A stretch of DNA of 64,000 nucleotides from Actinomycetota bacterium (GCA_013178005.1 JABLXL010000006.1:1-64000); one strand, 5' to 3'. Positions 10,484 to 21,302 are shown, counted from the first letter of the stretch. Made by a program: numbers and translations. Notes: generated by a model not told the origin, from the letters alone.

Positions 10484-11857
10484 ATGTCGGAGAAGCGGCG
10501 TGCCGTCTTTCTGGTGGATGGAGAGCACCACCCCGATACCGTGCGCGGGGCGGTACGCGCCCTGGCGGAGAGGGAAAACCTGGAACCGCTTGCCCTGTAT
10601 TTCCTGGGAGGCGCAGAGAAGCTCGGCGACGCCTCGGAGTTATCGGTGGAGGGATGCGCGCTGGTGGTGCCAGGGGATCCTATTGGCGATTTCGCAAACA
10701 CGCTCGAGCGTTATTCTCCCCATGTGGTCCTGGACTTGAGCGACCTTCCCGTGCTCGGCCCGGCGATGCGCATGAGGATGGCCGCGACGGCCTTGGCGCG
10801 GGGAGTCGCCTACCTGGGGGCGGACTTCGAATTCAGGCCGCCGCGCCGCGAGCGCGTCCTAACCAAGCCCTCCTGCGCGGTGATCGGAACCGGCAAACGG
10901 TGTGGGAAGACGGCGGTGTCGGCGGAGATGGCGCGTTACCTGGCGCGCACGGGAAGGGAGCCGGTGGTGGTGGCCATGGGGAGGGGCGGGCCGCCAAGGC
11001 CGTACGTGGTGGAGGAGCGGGTGGTGGACGAGGAATACCTCCAGGGTGAGCTGGGTAAGGGATTGCACGCCGCGTCCGACCACTACGAAGACGCCATGGT
11101 TTCCGGAGTGGTGACCGTGGGATCACGCCGCTGCGGGGGAGGGATGGCGGGAGAGCCTTTCGTCACCAACTGTGCGGAGGCGGCGGCGGTGGCGGAAAGC
11201 CTGCCGGGCCGGGTGGTTATAGTGGAGGGCAGCGGATCGAGCGTGCCGCCGGTGCTCACCGATACGTCGGTGTTGGTCGTGAGCGCGGCGCAGGACCTCG
11301 AGGAAGCCCTGGGATACCTGGGCGCGTACAGGCTCTTGATTTCCGACGGGGTTATCATTACAATGGCTGAAGAGCCTTTCGCGTCTTCCCGAAGAATCCA
11401 GGAACTCCGCGAAAGGATAGAGTGGATAAGTGGCGATGTCGTTGTCCTAAACACGATTTTCAGGCCTCATCCCTTGAAACCCATCCGTGGCAGGAAGGTT
11501 TTTCTGGTTGCGACCGCGCCCCCTGAGGCAAGGGAACTGCTGGAAAAACACCTGCGTGAAAAGGAAGGTTGCGAGGTGTTGGGGAGCAGTTTCAACCTCT
11601 CGCGGCGAGACCGGCTCGTGAGCGACCTCGGGGGCGCGGACGAAGCGGAGGTGGTGCTCACCGAGCTCAAGGCGGCCGCGGTGGACGTGGTGGCGCGATA
11701 CGCGCGGCGACGCGGCAAGGAGTTGGTTTTCTTCCATAACGTTCCGGTCCCCGCCGGGGGGGATATGGACCTGGAGAGGTTTTTTGAAACCATGTGGGCG
11801 AAAGCCACGGAGAGATCATGCCGGCAGAAGAAGACAAGAAAAGAAAAGACAGGATAA
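10484..11857 (+). CDS. Cyclic 2,3-diphosphoglycerate synthetase-like
   Basis: KPSCAVIGTGKRCGKTAVSAEMARYLARTG (P-loop), VVAMGRGGPPRPYV, DHYEDAMVSGVVTVGSRRCGGGMAGEP; followed by a 2-phosphoglycerate kinase gene. Confidence 0.82.
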   Translation: MSEKRRAVFLVDGEHHPDTVRGAVRALAERENLEPLALYFLGGAEKLGDASELSVEGCALVVPGDPIGDFANTLERYSPHVVLDLSDLPVLGPAMRMRMAATALARGVAYLGADFEFRPPRRERVLTKPSCAVIGTGKRCGKTAVSAEMARYLARTGREPVVVAMGRGGPPRPYVVEERVVDEEYLQGELGKGLHAASDHYEDAMVSGVVTVGSRRCGGGMAGEPFVTNCAEAAAVAESLPGRVVIVEGSGSSVPPVLTDTSVLVVSAAQDLEEALGYLGAYRLLISDGVIITMAEEPFASSRRIQELRERIEWISGDVVVLNTIFRPHPLKPIRGRKVFLVATAPPEARELLEKHLREKEGCEVLGSSFNLSRRDRLVSDLGGADEAEVVLTELKAAAVDVVARYARRRGKELVFFHNVPVPAGGDMDLERFFETMWAKATERSCRQKKTRKEKTG

Positions 11858-12780
11858 CCATCCTGGACGAGGAGCGCCACAGGGTACCCTTCTCGAAAGG
11901 CCTGACGGCCAACGCCATTATGGCCTCCGGGCTGGCGCCAGGCAGGGCTTACGCCGTGGCCTCGGACATAGAGGAGCACTTGATCAGGGAGGGCAGGCTG
12001 GAGATTAAGGCGGGTGAGCTGCGCAAGCTCATCTACGGTTTCCTCAACGAACGTGTGGGGGAGCACTACGCCGCCAACTACTGGCGCTACATCTCCTTCA
12101 GCAGCCTGAACAAGCCTCTGGTTATCCTCATCGGCGGATCGACCGGGGTGGGAAAATCTACCATAGCGACCATGCTCGCCAACAGGTTGAGCATCGTGCG
12201 CATCGTGTCCACCGACGCTATACGCGAGGTCATGCGCGCGTTCTTCTCCCGCGAGCTCATGCCCACCATACACACCTCCTCCTTCGACGCTGACACCGCC
12301 CTCATTCACCCTCTGCCGCCGCACGTGGACCCGGTGGTGGCGGGATTCCGGGAACAGAGCCTTTCGGTGCTGGTAGGGGTGAGGGCGATAATCAACCGTG
12401 CCTTGAAGGAGGGCACGCATATCATCATCGAGGGGGCGCACATCGTGCCCGGTTTCATCGCGCCGCAGCAGTTCCCGGACGCCTATATAGTCCCCCTCCT
12501 GGTTAAGGTGAGCGACGAGAAGATGCACCGCAGCCACTTCTATATACGCGAGGTCGAGACGCAGGGAACGCGTCCTTTCCAGCGCTACCTCGAGTACTTC
12601 GAGAACATACGCAAGATCCAGGACTACATCGTGCACCTGGGAAACGTGACCGGCACCAAGGCCATAGAGAGCGTGAACCTGGACACGGCGGTTACCGAGA
12701 TCGTGGATTACGTCATCAACACCGCTTACGAGATGGCCAGGAAGGACATGACCGCAGCGAAAGTGGAGCACCTGGTCTGA
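11818..12780 (+). CDS. 2-phosphoglycerate kinase with N-terminal ATP-cone-like domain
   Basis: N-terminal VPFSKGLTANAIMASGLAPGRAYAVASDIEEHL; VILIGGSTGVGKSTIATMLANRL; STDAIREVMR; overlaps upstream CDS by 40 nt. Confidence 0.85.
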   Translation: MPAEEDKKRKDRITILDEERHRVPFSKGLTANAIMASGLAPGRAYAVASDIEEHLIREGRLEIKAGELRKLIYGFLNERVGEHYAANYWRYISFSSLNKPLVILIGGSTGVGKSTIATMLANRLSIVRIVSTDAIREVMRAFFSRELMPTIHTSSFDADTALIHPLPPHVDPVVAGFREQSLSVLVGVRAIINRALKEGTHIIIEGAHIVPGFIAPQQFPDAYIVPLLVKVSDEKMHRSHFYIREVETQGTRPFQRYLEYFENIRKIQDYIVHLGNVTGTKAIESVNLDTAVTEIVDYVINTAYEMARKDMTAAKVEHLV

Positions 12781-12802
12781 GAGCGTGCGACGGAGGTAGG
12801 AG

Positions 12803-13450
12803 ATGAAGCTTTTCCTGGACACGGCAAATGTGGACCACATCAGGGAAATCAATGCATGGGGCATACTCGCCGGGGTCACCACCAATCCATCCCTCGTCTC
12901 CAAGGAAGGGAGGAGCATGCGGGAATGCCTGGAGGAGATAGCGGGCATCGTCTCCGGCCCCATCAGCGCCGAAGCGGTGAGCATGGACACGGAAGGCATG
13001 TTGCGGGAAGCGAGGGAGCTCGCGGCCATAGCCGATAACATAAACGTCAAAATCCCCATGACCCCGGAGGGACTGGCGGCGGTAAGCGTTCTTGCGCGGG
13101 AGGGGATAAAGACCAACGTGACCCTGGTCTTTTCCGCCAACCAGGCATTGTTGGCGGCGGCGGCGGGGGCCACTTTCGTGAGTCCCTTCGTGGGAAGGAT
13201 GGATGATATTGGAAACAGTGGGATGAAGGTGGTGGAGGAGATCGTGGACATCTTCGACACCCATTCCATCCCCACCCAGGTGATCGCCGCCAGCCTGCGC
13301 CATCCCATGCACGTTACGGAGGCGGCGCTGGCGGGCGCGCACATCGCGACCATCCCGTACGAGGTCATGGTGAAGATGGCGCACCATCCCCTGACCGATA
13401 TCGGGATAAGGAGATTTCTGGAGGATTATGAAAAAATCAAGGACCTATAG
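12803..13450 (+). CDS. Transaldolase / fructose-6-phosphate aldolase family
   Basis: [82 protein letters not shown]. Confidence 0.93.
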   Translation: MKLFLDTANVDHIREINAWGILAGVTTNPSLVSKEGRSMRECLEEIAGIVSGPISAEAVSMDTEGMLREARELAAIADNINVKIPMTPEGLAAVSVLAREGIKTNVTLVFSANQALLAAAAGATFVSPFVGRMDDIGNSGMKVVEEIVDIFDTHSIPTQVIAASLRHPMHVTEAALAGAHIATIPYEVMVKMAHHPLTDIGIRRFLEDYEKIKDL

Positions 13451-13490
13451 GCGCACGGGCAAGGAAAACAACCGGGAAGGAGGTGACGAA

Positions 13491-14756
13491 ATGGAGAAGA
13501 CACTGGAAAGGGAAAGCCTGGAATCCATGCTCCTGGTCGATCTTCAGGGCATCGCCCGCGAGATAGGGCTCACCGGGATAACCGGCATGCGCAAGCAGGA
13601 GCTCATCGAGAGCATCCTCAGCCGCAAGGCGGAGGACGAGGGCCTGTTCATCCGCACGGGGATCCTGGACATCCTGCCGGAGGGCTACGGGTTCCTGCGC
13701 ACGCGCGGTTACCTTCCCAGCGAGGAGGACATATACGTCTCCCTGTCCCAGATCCGTCGCTTCCACCTCAAGCGCGGCGACGAGATCACGGGGCAGGTGC
13801 GCCCTCCCAAGGACAGCGAGAAGTACAACGCGCTGCTCCGCATCGAGAAGGTGAACGGCGACAACCCGGAGGTGTGCAGGGAGCGCAAGCAGTTCGAGCA
13901 ACTGACGCCGCTCTTCCCGTTGGAGCGCCTTCGCCTGGAGACCCCGGACGAGGTGACGGCGCCGCGCATCATCGATCTCATAGCGCCCATAGGAAAGGGG
14001 CAGCGAGGGCTCATCGTGTCCCCTCCCAAGGCGGGAAAGACCACCATCCTCAAGCAGATCGCCAACAGCATCACCTACAACAATCCCGAGGTGAAGCTCA
14101 TCGTGCTGCTGGTGGACGAGCGCCCGGAGGAGGTCACGGACATGGAGCGCAGCGTGAACGGCGAGGTGATAAGCTCCACGTTCGACCAGCCTTCCGACAA
14201 CCACATCCAGGTAGCTGAGCTGGTGCTGGAAAGGGCCAAGCGCCTGGTCGAGCACAACCACGACGTGGTCATCCTGCTCGACAGCATCACCAGGCTGGCG
14301 CGCGCTTACAACCTGGCCACACCCACCAGCGGGCGCATCCTGTCCGGCGGCGTGGATTCCACCGCCCTCTACCCACCCAAGCGCTTCTTCGGGGCGGCGC
14401 GCAATATCGAGGACGGCGGAAGCATGACCATCATCGCCACCGCCCTGGTGGAGACGGGGTCCCGCATGGACGAGGTCATCTTCGAGGAGTTCAAGGGCAC
14501 GGGTAACATGGAGCTGCACCTGGACCGCAAGCTGGCGGACAAGCGCATCTTCCCGGCCATAGAGATCGACAAATCGGGGACGCGCAAGGAGGAGCTCATC
14601 ATGGCGCCCGAGGAGGCGCAGGTGGTGTGGAAGCTCCGTCGCGTGTTGCATGCCCTCGATCCCAGCGCGGCCATCGAGCTGCTCATAGACAAGATACGCA
14701 ACACCAAGAACAACGCCGAGTTCCTGAGCGAGATCGCAAGATCGCCGATTTCCTGA
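13491..14756 (+). CDS. rho: Transcription termination factor Rho
   Basis: [71 protein letters not shown] ggaggt upstream of ATG 13491. Confidence 0.97.
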   Translation: MEKTLERESLESMLLVDLQGIAREIGLTGITGMRKQELIESILSRKAEDEGLFIRTGILDILPEGYGFLRTRGYLPSEEDIYVSLSQIRRFHLKRGDEITGQVRPPKDSEKYNALLRIEKVNGDNPEVCRERKQFEQLTPLFPLERLRLETPDEVTAPRIIDLIAPIGKGQRGLIVSPPKAGKTTILKQIANSITYNNPEVKLIVLLVDERPEEVTDMERSVNGEVISSTFDQPSDNHIQVAELVLERAKRLVEHNHDVVILLDSITRLARAYNLATPTSGRILSGGVDSTALYPPKRFFGAARNIEDGGSMTIIATALVETGSRMDEVIFEEFKGTGNMELHLDRKLADKRIFPAIEIDKSGTRKEELIMAPEEAQVVWKLRRVLHALDPSAAIELLIDKIRNTKNNAEFLSEIARSPIS

Positions 14757-14768
14757 GGTGGGGCGAAG

Positions 14769-14795
14769 AGAAGGGGCGCCACGGCACCCCTTCTT
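14769..14795 (+). terminator. Terminator-like hairpin after rho
   Basis: AGAAGGGG (14769-14776) pairs CCCCTTCT (14787-14794) with inner GCC/GGC; weak T-tract. Confidence 0.4.
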
Positions 14796-14897
14796 CACCG
14801 CATGGATTTCACGGGCTCCTGCGCGCCACCCTGTTCAGACGCCATGGCGGTTGCTATACTATCTGGGTTGCGCGGAGGATAGCGGAGGTTGAAGAGG

Positions 14898-15155
14898 ATG
14901 AAAAAGGGAATACACCCCGATTACGTGGAGGCGACGGTCACCTGTTCCTGCGGGAACACCTTCAAGACGCGCTCCACCAAGTCCGAGTTGAGGGTGGAGA
15001 TATGCTCCCAGTGCCACCCCTTTTACTCCGGCAAGCAGAAACTGGTGGATACCGGAGGAAGGGTGGAGCGCTTCGAGCGCCGCTATGGAAAGGCGAGACC
15101 GCAGCGTAAGCGCGCGTCGGACCAGAAGGCCAGGAAGCAGGAGGGGCAGGATTAG
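14898..15155 (+). CDS. rpmE: 50S ribosomal protein L31
   Basis: [22 protein letters not shown]...[27 protein letters not shown]. Confidence 0.95.
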   Translation: MKKGIHPDYVEATVTCSCGNTFKTRSTKSELRVEICSQCHPFYSGKQKLVDTGGRVERFERRYGKARPQRKRASDQKARKQEGQD

Positions 15156-15332
15156 CGCCCGTTCCGATACTCCGGCGGCGGGGGGGTCCCACCAAGCCCT
15201 CTGCGCGCGCGGGCGCCTGCCCCGGCGCAAAGGGCGCCGGCCACCGAGAGCTTAGGGGCGTTTCATCCTTAGCGGGAGTTGGTGAAGTTGTGCCCTTCCC
15301 TATCCCGACCGGTGCCGAGCAAGGGCGAGGAA

Positions 15333-16232
15333 ATGCCGTCGGAAAACCGTGGCAAGGACCTGCGCATAGGCGGCCAGGCGGTTATCGAGGGCGTGATGAT
15401 GCGTGGTCGCGCCAACTGGTCGCTGGCGGTGCGCAAGCCGGATGGGGAGATCGACGTCTCCGCCGAGCCCCTTTCCTCCTTCCTGGTGCGCCACCCGGGT
15501 TGGGACAGGCCCTTCCTGCGAGGGGTGTTCCTGCTGGGCGAGAGCCTGGCCCTGGGTTGGCGCGCGCTCACCCAGTCGGCTGATATCGCCCTGCGCGAGA
15601 AGGAAGAAGACAAGGGGTTGGGCTGGCTGCAGCAAGCCCTAACGCTGGTTTTTTCCATTGCCCTCGCGGTGGGGCTCTTCATCCTCCTCCCCACCTGGCT
15701 GGCGCCGCTGATGCTGGGCGAGGGCAGCCCGGTGTGGTTGTGGAACCTGGTCGAGGGAGCCTTGCGCGTGGCCTTGTTCCTGGCCTACCTCGCCCTGGTA
15801 TCTCTTTCCAGTGAGATGCGCCGTGTCTTTCAATACCACGGGGCGGAGCACCAGTGCATCCACCTCTGGGAGCATAACTACCCCCTGGAGCCGGAGTGGG
15901 CGTTGAGGGAGGGGACGGACCACGCGCGTTGCGGCACCGCCTTCATCCTCCTGGTCCTGGTGCTCACGGTGATCGCCTACTCGTTTCTGGGGAGGCCGGC
16001 GGTATGGCTTCGCGTGCTGGAGAGGGTGGCGTTGATCCCGGTCATTTCCGGGGTTTCGTATGAGATAATGAAATACGCGGACACAAGCTCCTCCCCCTGG
16101 GTAAAGAGCCTCTTGATCCCGGGCATGTGGTTGCAGAGATTAACTACCCGCAGGCCCGGAAAGGATCAGGTAGAGGTGGCCCTTGCCGCCCTGAAGGCCT
16201 TACTGGAGCGGGAGGATCCTCGGCACGGGTGA
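15333..16232 (+). CDS. DUF1385 family membrane protein
   Basis: LRIGGQAVIEGVMMRGRANWSLAVRKPDGEI and FQYHGAEHQCIHLWEHN, HARCGTAFILLV; sits between rpmE and prfA. Confidence 0.92.
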   Translation: MPSENRGKDLRIGGQAVIEGVMMRGRANWSLAVRKPDGEIDVSAEPLSSFLVRHPGWDRPFLRGVFLLGESLALGWRALTQSADIALREKEEDKGLGWLQQALTLVFSIALAVGLFILLPTWLAPLMLGEGSPVWLWNLVEGALRVALFLAYLALVSLSSEMRRVFQYHGAEHQCIHLWEHNYPLEPEWALREGTDHARCGTAFILLVLVLTVIAYSFLGRPAVWLRVLERVALIPVISGVSYEIMKYADTSSSPWVKSLLIPGMWLQRLTTRRPGKDQVEVALAALKALLEREDPRHG

Positions 16233-16352
16233 GAAGGAGGGGATCGCGGCACGGGGAGGCAGGTCGGCGTTGGCTATGGCCATCCCCGGGGGCTGCGAGA
16301 CGCACGCGCGACGCGCGGACCGGCTCCACGGGCGGGAGCGAAAGGATGAGGC

Positions 16353-17447
16353 ATGGCGTTCACGGATAGGTTGGACGAGATAGAAGGCAATTTCCTCGAG
16401 CTGGAGCGGGAACTGTCGCGGCCTGAAACCTTCCAGGACCGGCAGCGCTACGCCGAGCTGGCCCGCGCCCACGCGGAGCTCTCCGAGATCATGCCCACCC
16501 TGCGCGCCTACCGTGAGGCGGTCCGGGAGGCGCGGGAGGCGGAGGAGATGCTCGCGGGCGAGCGCGACGAGGAGATGGCGGAATTCCTCCGCGAATCCCT
16601 GCGCGCGGCCGAGGAGCGCGCGGAAGAACTGGAGCGGGAGATAAAGGTGATGCTCCTCCCCTCCGATCCTCGTGACACCAAGGACGTGATCATGGAGATC
16701 CGCGCCGGGGCGGGGGGCGAGGAGGCGGGGCTTTTCGCCGGCGACCTCTACCGCATGTACACCCGCTACGCCGACCGCAATGGCTGGAAGACGGAAGCCC
16801 TCTCGTCCAGCCCATCGGAGCTGGGGGGATTCAAGGAGATAATCTTTTCCGTGCGGGGCAAGGGCGCCTTCAGCAAGATGAAGTACGAGTCCGGCGTGCA
16901 CCGCGTGCAGCGTATCCCGGTCACCGAGTCGGGGGGGCGCATACACACCTCCACCGCCACCGTCGCGGTGCTCCCGGAAGCGGAGGAAGTGGAGGTGACC
17001 ATCAACCCGTCCGATATCAAGGTGGACGTCTTCCGCTCCACCGGCCCGGGAGGGCAGTCCGTGAACACCACGGATTCCGCCGTGCGGGTGACCCACCTTC
17101 CCACGGGCATCGTGGTTTCCTGCCAGGACGAAAAGAGCCAGCTCCAGAACCGCGAGAAAGCCCTGCGCATCCTGAGGGCCCGCTTGCTGCGCATGGAACA
17201 GGAGCGGCAGCAGAAGGAGTTGGCGGAGGAGCGGCGCTCCCAGGTGGGGACGGGCGACCGATCGGAGCGTATCCGCACCTACAACTTTCCCCAGGGTCGC
17301 GTCTCCGATCATCGCATCGGCCTCACCCTCTACCGCCTGGAGGAGGTGCTGGACGGGGACCTGGAGGAGATAATCGAGGCGCTGGCCGCCGCGGACCGCG
17401 CCGAGAAACTGGCCCGCATGGGCGAGGAGCAGGGGCAAATCCGCTGA
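16353..17447 (+). CDS. prfA: Peptide chain release factor 1
   Basis: GGQ motif in [52 protein letters not shown]. Confidence 0.96.
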   Translation: MAFTDRLDEIEGNFLELERELSRPETFQDRQRYAELARAHAELSEIMPTLRAYREAVREAREAEEMLAGERDEEMAEFLRESLRAAEERAEELEREIKVMLLPSDPRDTKDVIMEIRAGAGGEEAGLFAGDLYRMYTRYADRNGWKTEALSSSPSELGGFKEIIFSVRGKGAFSKMKYESGVHRVQRIPVTESGGRIHTSTATVAVLPEAEEVEVTINPSDIKVDVFRSTGPGGQSVNTTDSAVRVTHLPTGIVVSCQDEKSQLQNREKALRILRARLLRMEQERQQKELAEERRSQVGTGDRSERIRTYNFPQGRVSDHRIGLTLYRLEEVLDGDLEEIIEALAAADRAEKLARMGEEQGQIR

Positions 17448-17584
17448 TCGGGCAGCAAGATGGGCTGTTGGACTCGTATGGCCCCCTGGCCAGAAGGTGT
17501 GGGCAGAGGGGAGGGCGGGTCGGGGTGCCGCGCGTGAGTTTAATCAAAGGGTGATCTCCCGGGATCTTTCCCTTCAGGCCGGGA

Positions 17585-17813
17585 ATCCGGGAGACTCGAG
17601 ACAACAAATGGTGGTCCTTGAAGAGGGTAGCCCCGTGATCCTTTAATCCAAGAGGATACAGGGAAGGTTGGAGGCCCCGCGCGGGGAGTGTTGAAATCGA
17701 ACTTCCTGGGAGGACTAACCAAAGACTTATTATCCGGGAGACTCGAGACAACAAATGGTGGTCCTTGAAGAGGGTAGCCCCCGTGATCTTCCCCCCAACT
17801 GGATACAGGGAAG
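17585..17813. repeat. Intergenic direct repeat, two copies 147 bp apart
   Basis: 50-bp perfect repeat ATCCGGGAGACTCGAGACAACAAATGGTGGTCCTTGAAGAGGGTAGCCCC starting at 17585 and 17732, followed by diverged but alignable sequence (GTGATC...GGATACAGGGAAG). Confidence 0.92.
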
Positions 17814-17927
17814 ATACAAGGTCCAGACCGGGGAGGTTTCATGGGGCCGGGGCGCGAACGTGTGCCTTGCACGGACGGAAGGTCAATAGATTTGGAAAAC
17901 AAGCAATCCTTGGAAGAGGGCAACGCC

Positions 17928-18788
17928 ATGAGCCTCATCGCCTGGGCGGCGGGGAGGCTGGAGCGCAGCGGCGTCTCCAGGCCGAGGCTCAATGCTGAGC
18001 TGTTGCTCGCGCACTGCACCGGGATGAGCCGGGTCGAACTCTATGCGCATTCGGAGAGGCCTGTCCCACGTAAGGAGAGGGAGAGCTTCGCCGCCGCCGT
18101 GGAGCGCAGGGCGGCCAGGGAGCCGCTCCAGTACATCACGGGAAGCAAGGGCTTCCGTTACCTGGATATTCACGTGGACAGGAGGGTGCTTATCCCCCGC
18201 CCGGAAACGGAGCTGCTGGCCCAGGTTGCCATAGAGGCCGCCGCAGCCATGGGCGGCCACCCGGTGGTGGTGGACGTGGGCACGGGCTCGGGATGCGTGG
18301 CTCTCTCCGTGGCGCGCGAATGTCCCGCTGCGGTGGTCTATGCCACCGACATCAGCGACGACTCCCTGGAGGTGGCGCACGCCAACGCGGCGAGGCAGGG
18401 CATGGAGGATCTGGTGGCTTTCCGCCGTGGGGACCTGTTGGATGCCCTGGAGGGCGAGCTGCTCGGCAGGCTGGACATCGTGGCCAGCAACCCCCCTTAT
18501 ATCAGGGAAAACGAGTTCCCCTTCCTTCCCCCCGAGGTAAGGGAACACGAGCCGTACGCCGCGCTGGTGGCGGGCCCCACGGGGATGGAGGTTCACCTGC
18601 GTCTCATGGAGCAGGCTTTATCGTGGCTTTCGCCGGAAGGGATCCTGTTCATGGAGGGGGGCGCCGACCAGGTGGAGCGGCTGGTCGAGGAGGCGCTTCG
18701 CATGGGCTACGAGGAGGCGCGGGCCCACGCGGACCTCAACCGCCTGCCGCGCGTGCTGGAAGCGCGCAAGCGAAGAAGACCTTCCTGA
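17928..18788 (+). CDS. prmC: Peptide chain release factor N5-glutamine methyltransferase
   Basis: RREPLQYITGSKGF-type segment, LIPRPETELL, VVDVGTGSGCVALSVA, ASNPPYI; directly downstream of prfA. Confidence 0.95.
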   Translation: MSLIAWAAGRLERSGVSRPRLNAELLLAHCTGMSRVELYAHSERPVPRKERESFAAAVERRAAREPLQYITGSKGFRYLDIHVDRRVLIPRPETELLAQVAIEAAAAMGGHPVVVDVGTGSGCVALSVARECPAAVVYATDISDDSLEVAHANAARQGMEDLVAFRRGDLLDALEGELLGRLDIVASNPPYIRENEFPFLPPEVREHEPYAALVAGPTGMEVHLRLMEQALSWLSPEGILFMEGGADQVERLVEEALRMGYEEARAHADLNRLPRVLEARKRRRPS

Positions 18789-18922
18789 CACCGCATCGCG
18801 CTGCCGAGTCGTCTCGATGGGCGCTTCACGGGCTGAAGGGGAATGGGCTGTCGCGCCAGCGTCGCGTGGATGCGCGGGCCTGACGAAGGCATGACGCCGG
18901 TGCGGAACGGGAACCTCGCGGT

Positions 18923-18952
18923 TTGACCTTTCGAGAGAGATTTACCTACAAT
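18923..18952 (+). promoter_or_regulatory. Sigma70-like promoter
   Basis: TTGACC (18923-18928), 18-nt spacer, TACAAT (18947-18952), upstream of the M23 peptidase gene. Confidence 0.55.
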
Positions 18953-18986
18953 AATACAGTAGTGTTGTAAGGCAAGGCGGTATTGC

Positions 18987-20075
18987 GTGATTCGTAAGGT
19001 TGAGAGGAAAAGGCGGAAGCTCTCGGTCCTCTTTATAAAATTTACCCTTTTTCTGGTAATCGCTACGCTGTTCGTGCTCCAGTCCGCCCCTCCCCTGGGG
19101 GCGGATTCCATCAGCGAGAAGAAAGAGCAGGCGCGCCGAGTCGAGCAACAGCTCAACTCCCTGCAGGCCGAGCTGAACCGGCTCACCTCCGAGCTCAGCC
19201 AGACCCAGTCGCGGCTCGCGGCGGTGGAGGCGAAGATAGAGGCCAACCAGGCCCAATTGGCGCAGGCGGAGGCCGAGTACCAGCGATGGCAGGGGATACT
19301 CTCGGATCGCGTGGTGGCCATGTACAAGGAGGGCAATACCACCGCGCTCGACGTGCTCCTGGAGTGCGACGACTTCGAGACCTTCGTCAACTCCTACTCC
19401 TACATGACCCGCATCGGCAACCACGACGCGGAGGCCATCCAGAGCGCGCAGAACCTCATGGCGGAGATCAAGGCCAGGAGGGCGGAGCTGGAAAGCGCGA
19501 AGGCCGAGTACCAGGCGTATTCAAGCAACCTGCAGAGCCAGAGGAGCGCCGTCCAGAGCAAACTCAATGAGCAGAAAGCCATCCTTGCCGGCATCGACGC
19601 GGAGGTCGCCTCCCTTCTCAGCAAGAGGTATGGCGGCGGGGGCGGAGGAAGCAGCGGAGGCGGAACGGGCTGGAACATCGGCCCGGTGAACGGCCTCTAC
19701 TTCCCGGTCGCGGGTCCGCACAGCTACGTAAACGACTGGGGGGCGCCGCGCTCGGTGGGGCGCACGCATAAGGGCTGCGATATCATGGCCGACTACGGCA
19801 CCCCCTGCGTGGCCATCACCAGCGGCACGGTGGTGCAGCGCAGGGGAGGAAACGCCGGGCTCTACGTCTTCCTCTACGGCGACAACGGCCATCTTTATTA
19901 CTATATGCACCTACAAAGCTACGGCGCCTCGGGAAGGGTGAGCGCGGGAGAGGTGATAGGCTACGTGGGAGACACCGGAAACGCGCGCGGTTGCCCTCAC
20001 CTCCACTTCGAGTGGCATCCCAACGGCGGCGCCGCCGTCAACCCCTACCCACTCCTTGTGGCCATCGACCGCTAG
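18987..20075 (+). CDS. Secreted coiled-coil murein hydrolase activator / M23 family peptidase
   Basis: Signal/TM N-terminus, coiled coil, Gly-rich linker, then HKGCDIMADYGTPCVAITSGTVVQ and GCPHLHFEWHPNG. Confidence 0.9.
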   Translation: MIRKVERKRRKLSVLFIKFTLFLVIATLFVLQSAPPLGADSISEKKEQARRVEQQLNSLQAELNRLTSELSQTQSRLAAVEAKIEANQAQLAQAEAEYQRWQGILSDRVVAMYKEGNTTALDVLLECDDFETFVNSYSYMTRIGNHDAEAIQSAQNLMAEIKARRAELESAKAEYQAYSSNLQSQRSAVQSKLNEQKAILAGIDAEVASLLSKRYGGGGGGSSGGGTGWNIGPVNGLYFPVAGPHSYVNDWGAPRSVGRTHKGCDIMADYGTPCVAITSGTVVQRRGGNAGLYVFLYGDNGHLYYYMHLQSYGASGRVSAGEVIGYVGDTGNARGCPHLHFEWHPNGGAAVNPYPLLVAIDR

Positions 20076-20220
20076 GGATCGGTGCTCGCTTGCCGTGCGC
20101 CCCGGCGCTTCGCATGGATATCGGTACATCGCATGCTTATAACGGTTAATCCTCCGCCGCCCGTCGGAAGCCACGGCATGCAAAAACGGGATCTGAGTCA
20201 GGTGCGTTGCGCCGTTACCT

Positions 20221-21297
20221 TCAGTCCGCATTGATGCCCGCCAGCGCGCACAGTCGCTGCAGGTCGATGTTTTCGTCCATCAGGTTGCGCAGGCGCTCCA
20301 GCTTCGCCGGTTCGTGGGTGCGCGCGCTGCGGATGATCTTCTCCGCGCTTTCGGCGGCGGTGAAGGTGTCCGCGCCCACCAGGATGACGGGCACTCCCAG
20401 CTCTTCCGCCCGGCTCAAGATGATGCTGGTGGGATAGAGGTTCCCGGAAAGTACTATGCAACGGGCCCCGGCCTCCAGGGCCGCGAGCTGGATGTCGCTG
20501 CGGTCACCCCCCGTTACCACGCAGAAGTTGCTGTGCCTGCGGAAGATGGAGAGCGCGTGTTCGGTCCCCATGGCTCCCACCACCACGTCCTCCACCAGTT
20601 TGTCCAGGGACTCCTCGCCGCATAGCACACGGCCGTTGAGCAGGCGTGAAAGGTCGCCCACGTTTATGGAGCGGAGCAAGCGGTCGCTGGGGAGCGCGCC
20701 GAGCACGGCGATTCCCTCCGCCTCCAGGCGGGGCGTCAGAAGCTCCTTTATGAAGGTCTCGCGGTTGGGGTCAACCATGTTGAAGATCACTCCAACAAGG
20801 CTCGAGCCGATATCGTCATGCAGTGCCAGGACGTTATCGGCGATGATCACATCCCTGAAGCGCTCAACCATCAACGCCTTCGCCCCGAGGACGGGTATGA
20901 GATGGCGGGCCGAAAGGCCGAGGAACCAGCCCTGCACGGATGTATATCCTCCCTGGACCAGCACCACGTCTTTTCCCTCCTTCACGCGGTCGAAGGCGCC
21001 CTCTATCCGCTTCAGCAGCGCGTCCTTATCCCGCTCTCCCCGCAGGCTGCCCCTGACCAGTTCCGGCGTGATGACCAGGGGACAGACGTCGTCGAGGTCC
21101 TCCGAGAGTCCCAGGGTCTCGCGGATGAGGTATGCGTCCTCGTCGGTGACCCTTCCGTCTTTCTCGAAATGGCGGTACCCCAGGGGTTTGAAATAACCCA
21201 CCCGCAGCCCTCGTCGCTGCATGTGCAGCGCCAGCCCTATGCATACCGTATGCAGTCCCGAAAGCCCGGCGGACGAAACAAGATAAAGGGGTACCAT
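20221..21297 (-). CDS. DRTGG / phosphotransacetylase-N-like (AAA_26) protein
   Basis: MVPLYLVSSAGLSGLHTVCIGLALHMQRRGLRVGYFKPLG (dethiobiotin-synthetase-like P-loop domain), GVIFNMVDP, VVTGGDRSDIQLAALEAGARCIVLSGNLYP. Confidence 0.75.
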   Translation of the reverse strand: MVPLYLVSSAGLSGLHTVCIGLALHMQRRGLRVGYFKPLGYRHFEKDGRVTDEDAYLIRETLGLSEDLDDVCPLVITPELVRGSLRGERDKDALLKRIEGAFDRVKEGKDVVLVQGGYTSVQGWFLGLSARHLIPVLGAKALMVERFRDVIIADNVLALHDDIGSSLVGVIFNMVDPNRETFIKELLTPRLEAEGIAVLGALPSDRLLRSINVGDLSRLLNGRVLCGEESLDKLVEDVVVGAMGTEHALSIFRRHSNFCVVTGGDRSDIQLAALEAGARCIVLSGNLYPTSIILSRAEELGVPVILVGADTFTAAESAEKIIRSARTHEPAKLERLRNLMDENIDLQRLCALAGINAD

Positions 21298-21302
21298 GGT
21301 CC

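Noticed and set aside
11467-13368. 633-aa minus-strand ORF opposite cDPGS, 2-PGK and transaldolase genes
   Set aside because: Antisense shadow ORF typical of high-GC DNA; the plus strand carries three recognisable protein families in proper operon spacing.
13437-14798. 453-aa minus-strand ORF opposite rho
   Set aside because: Shadow ORF; rho is unambiguous on the plus strand.
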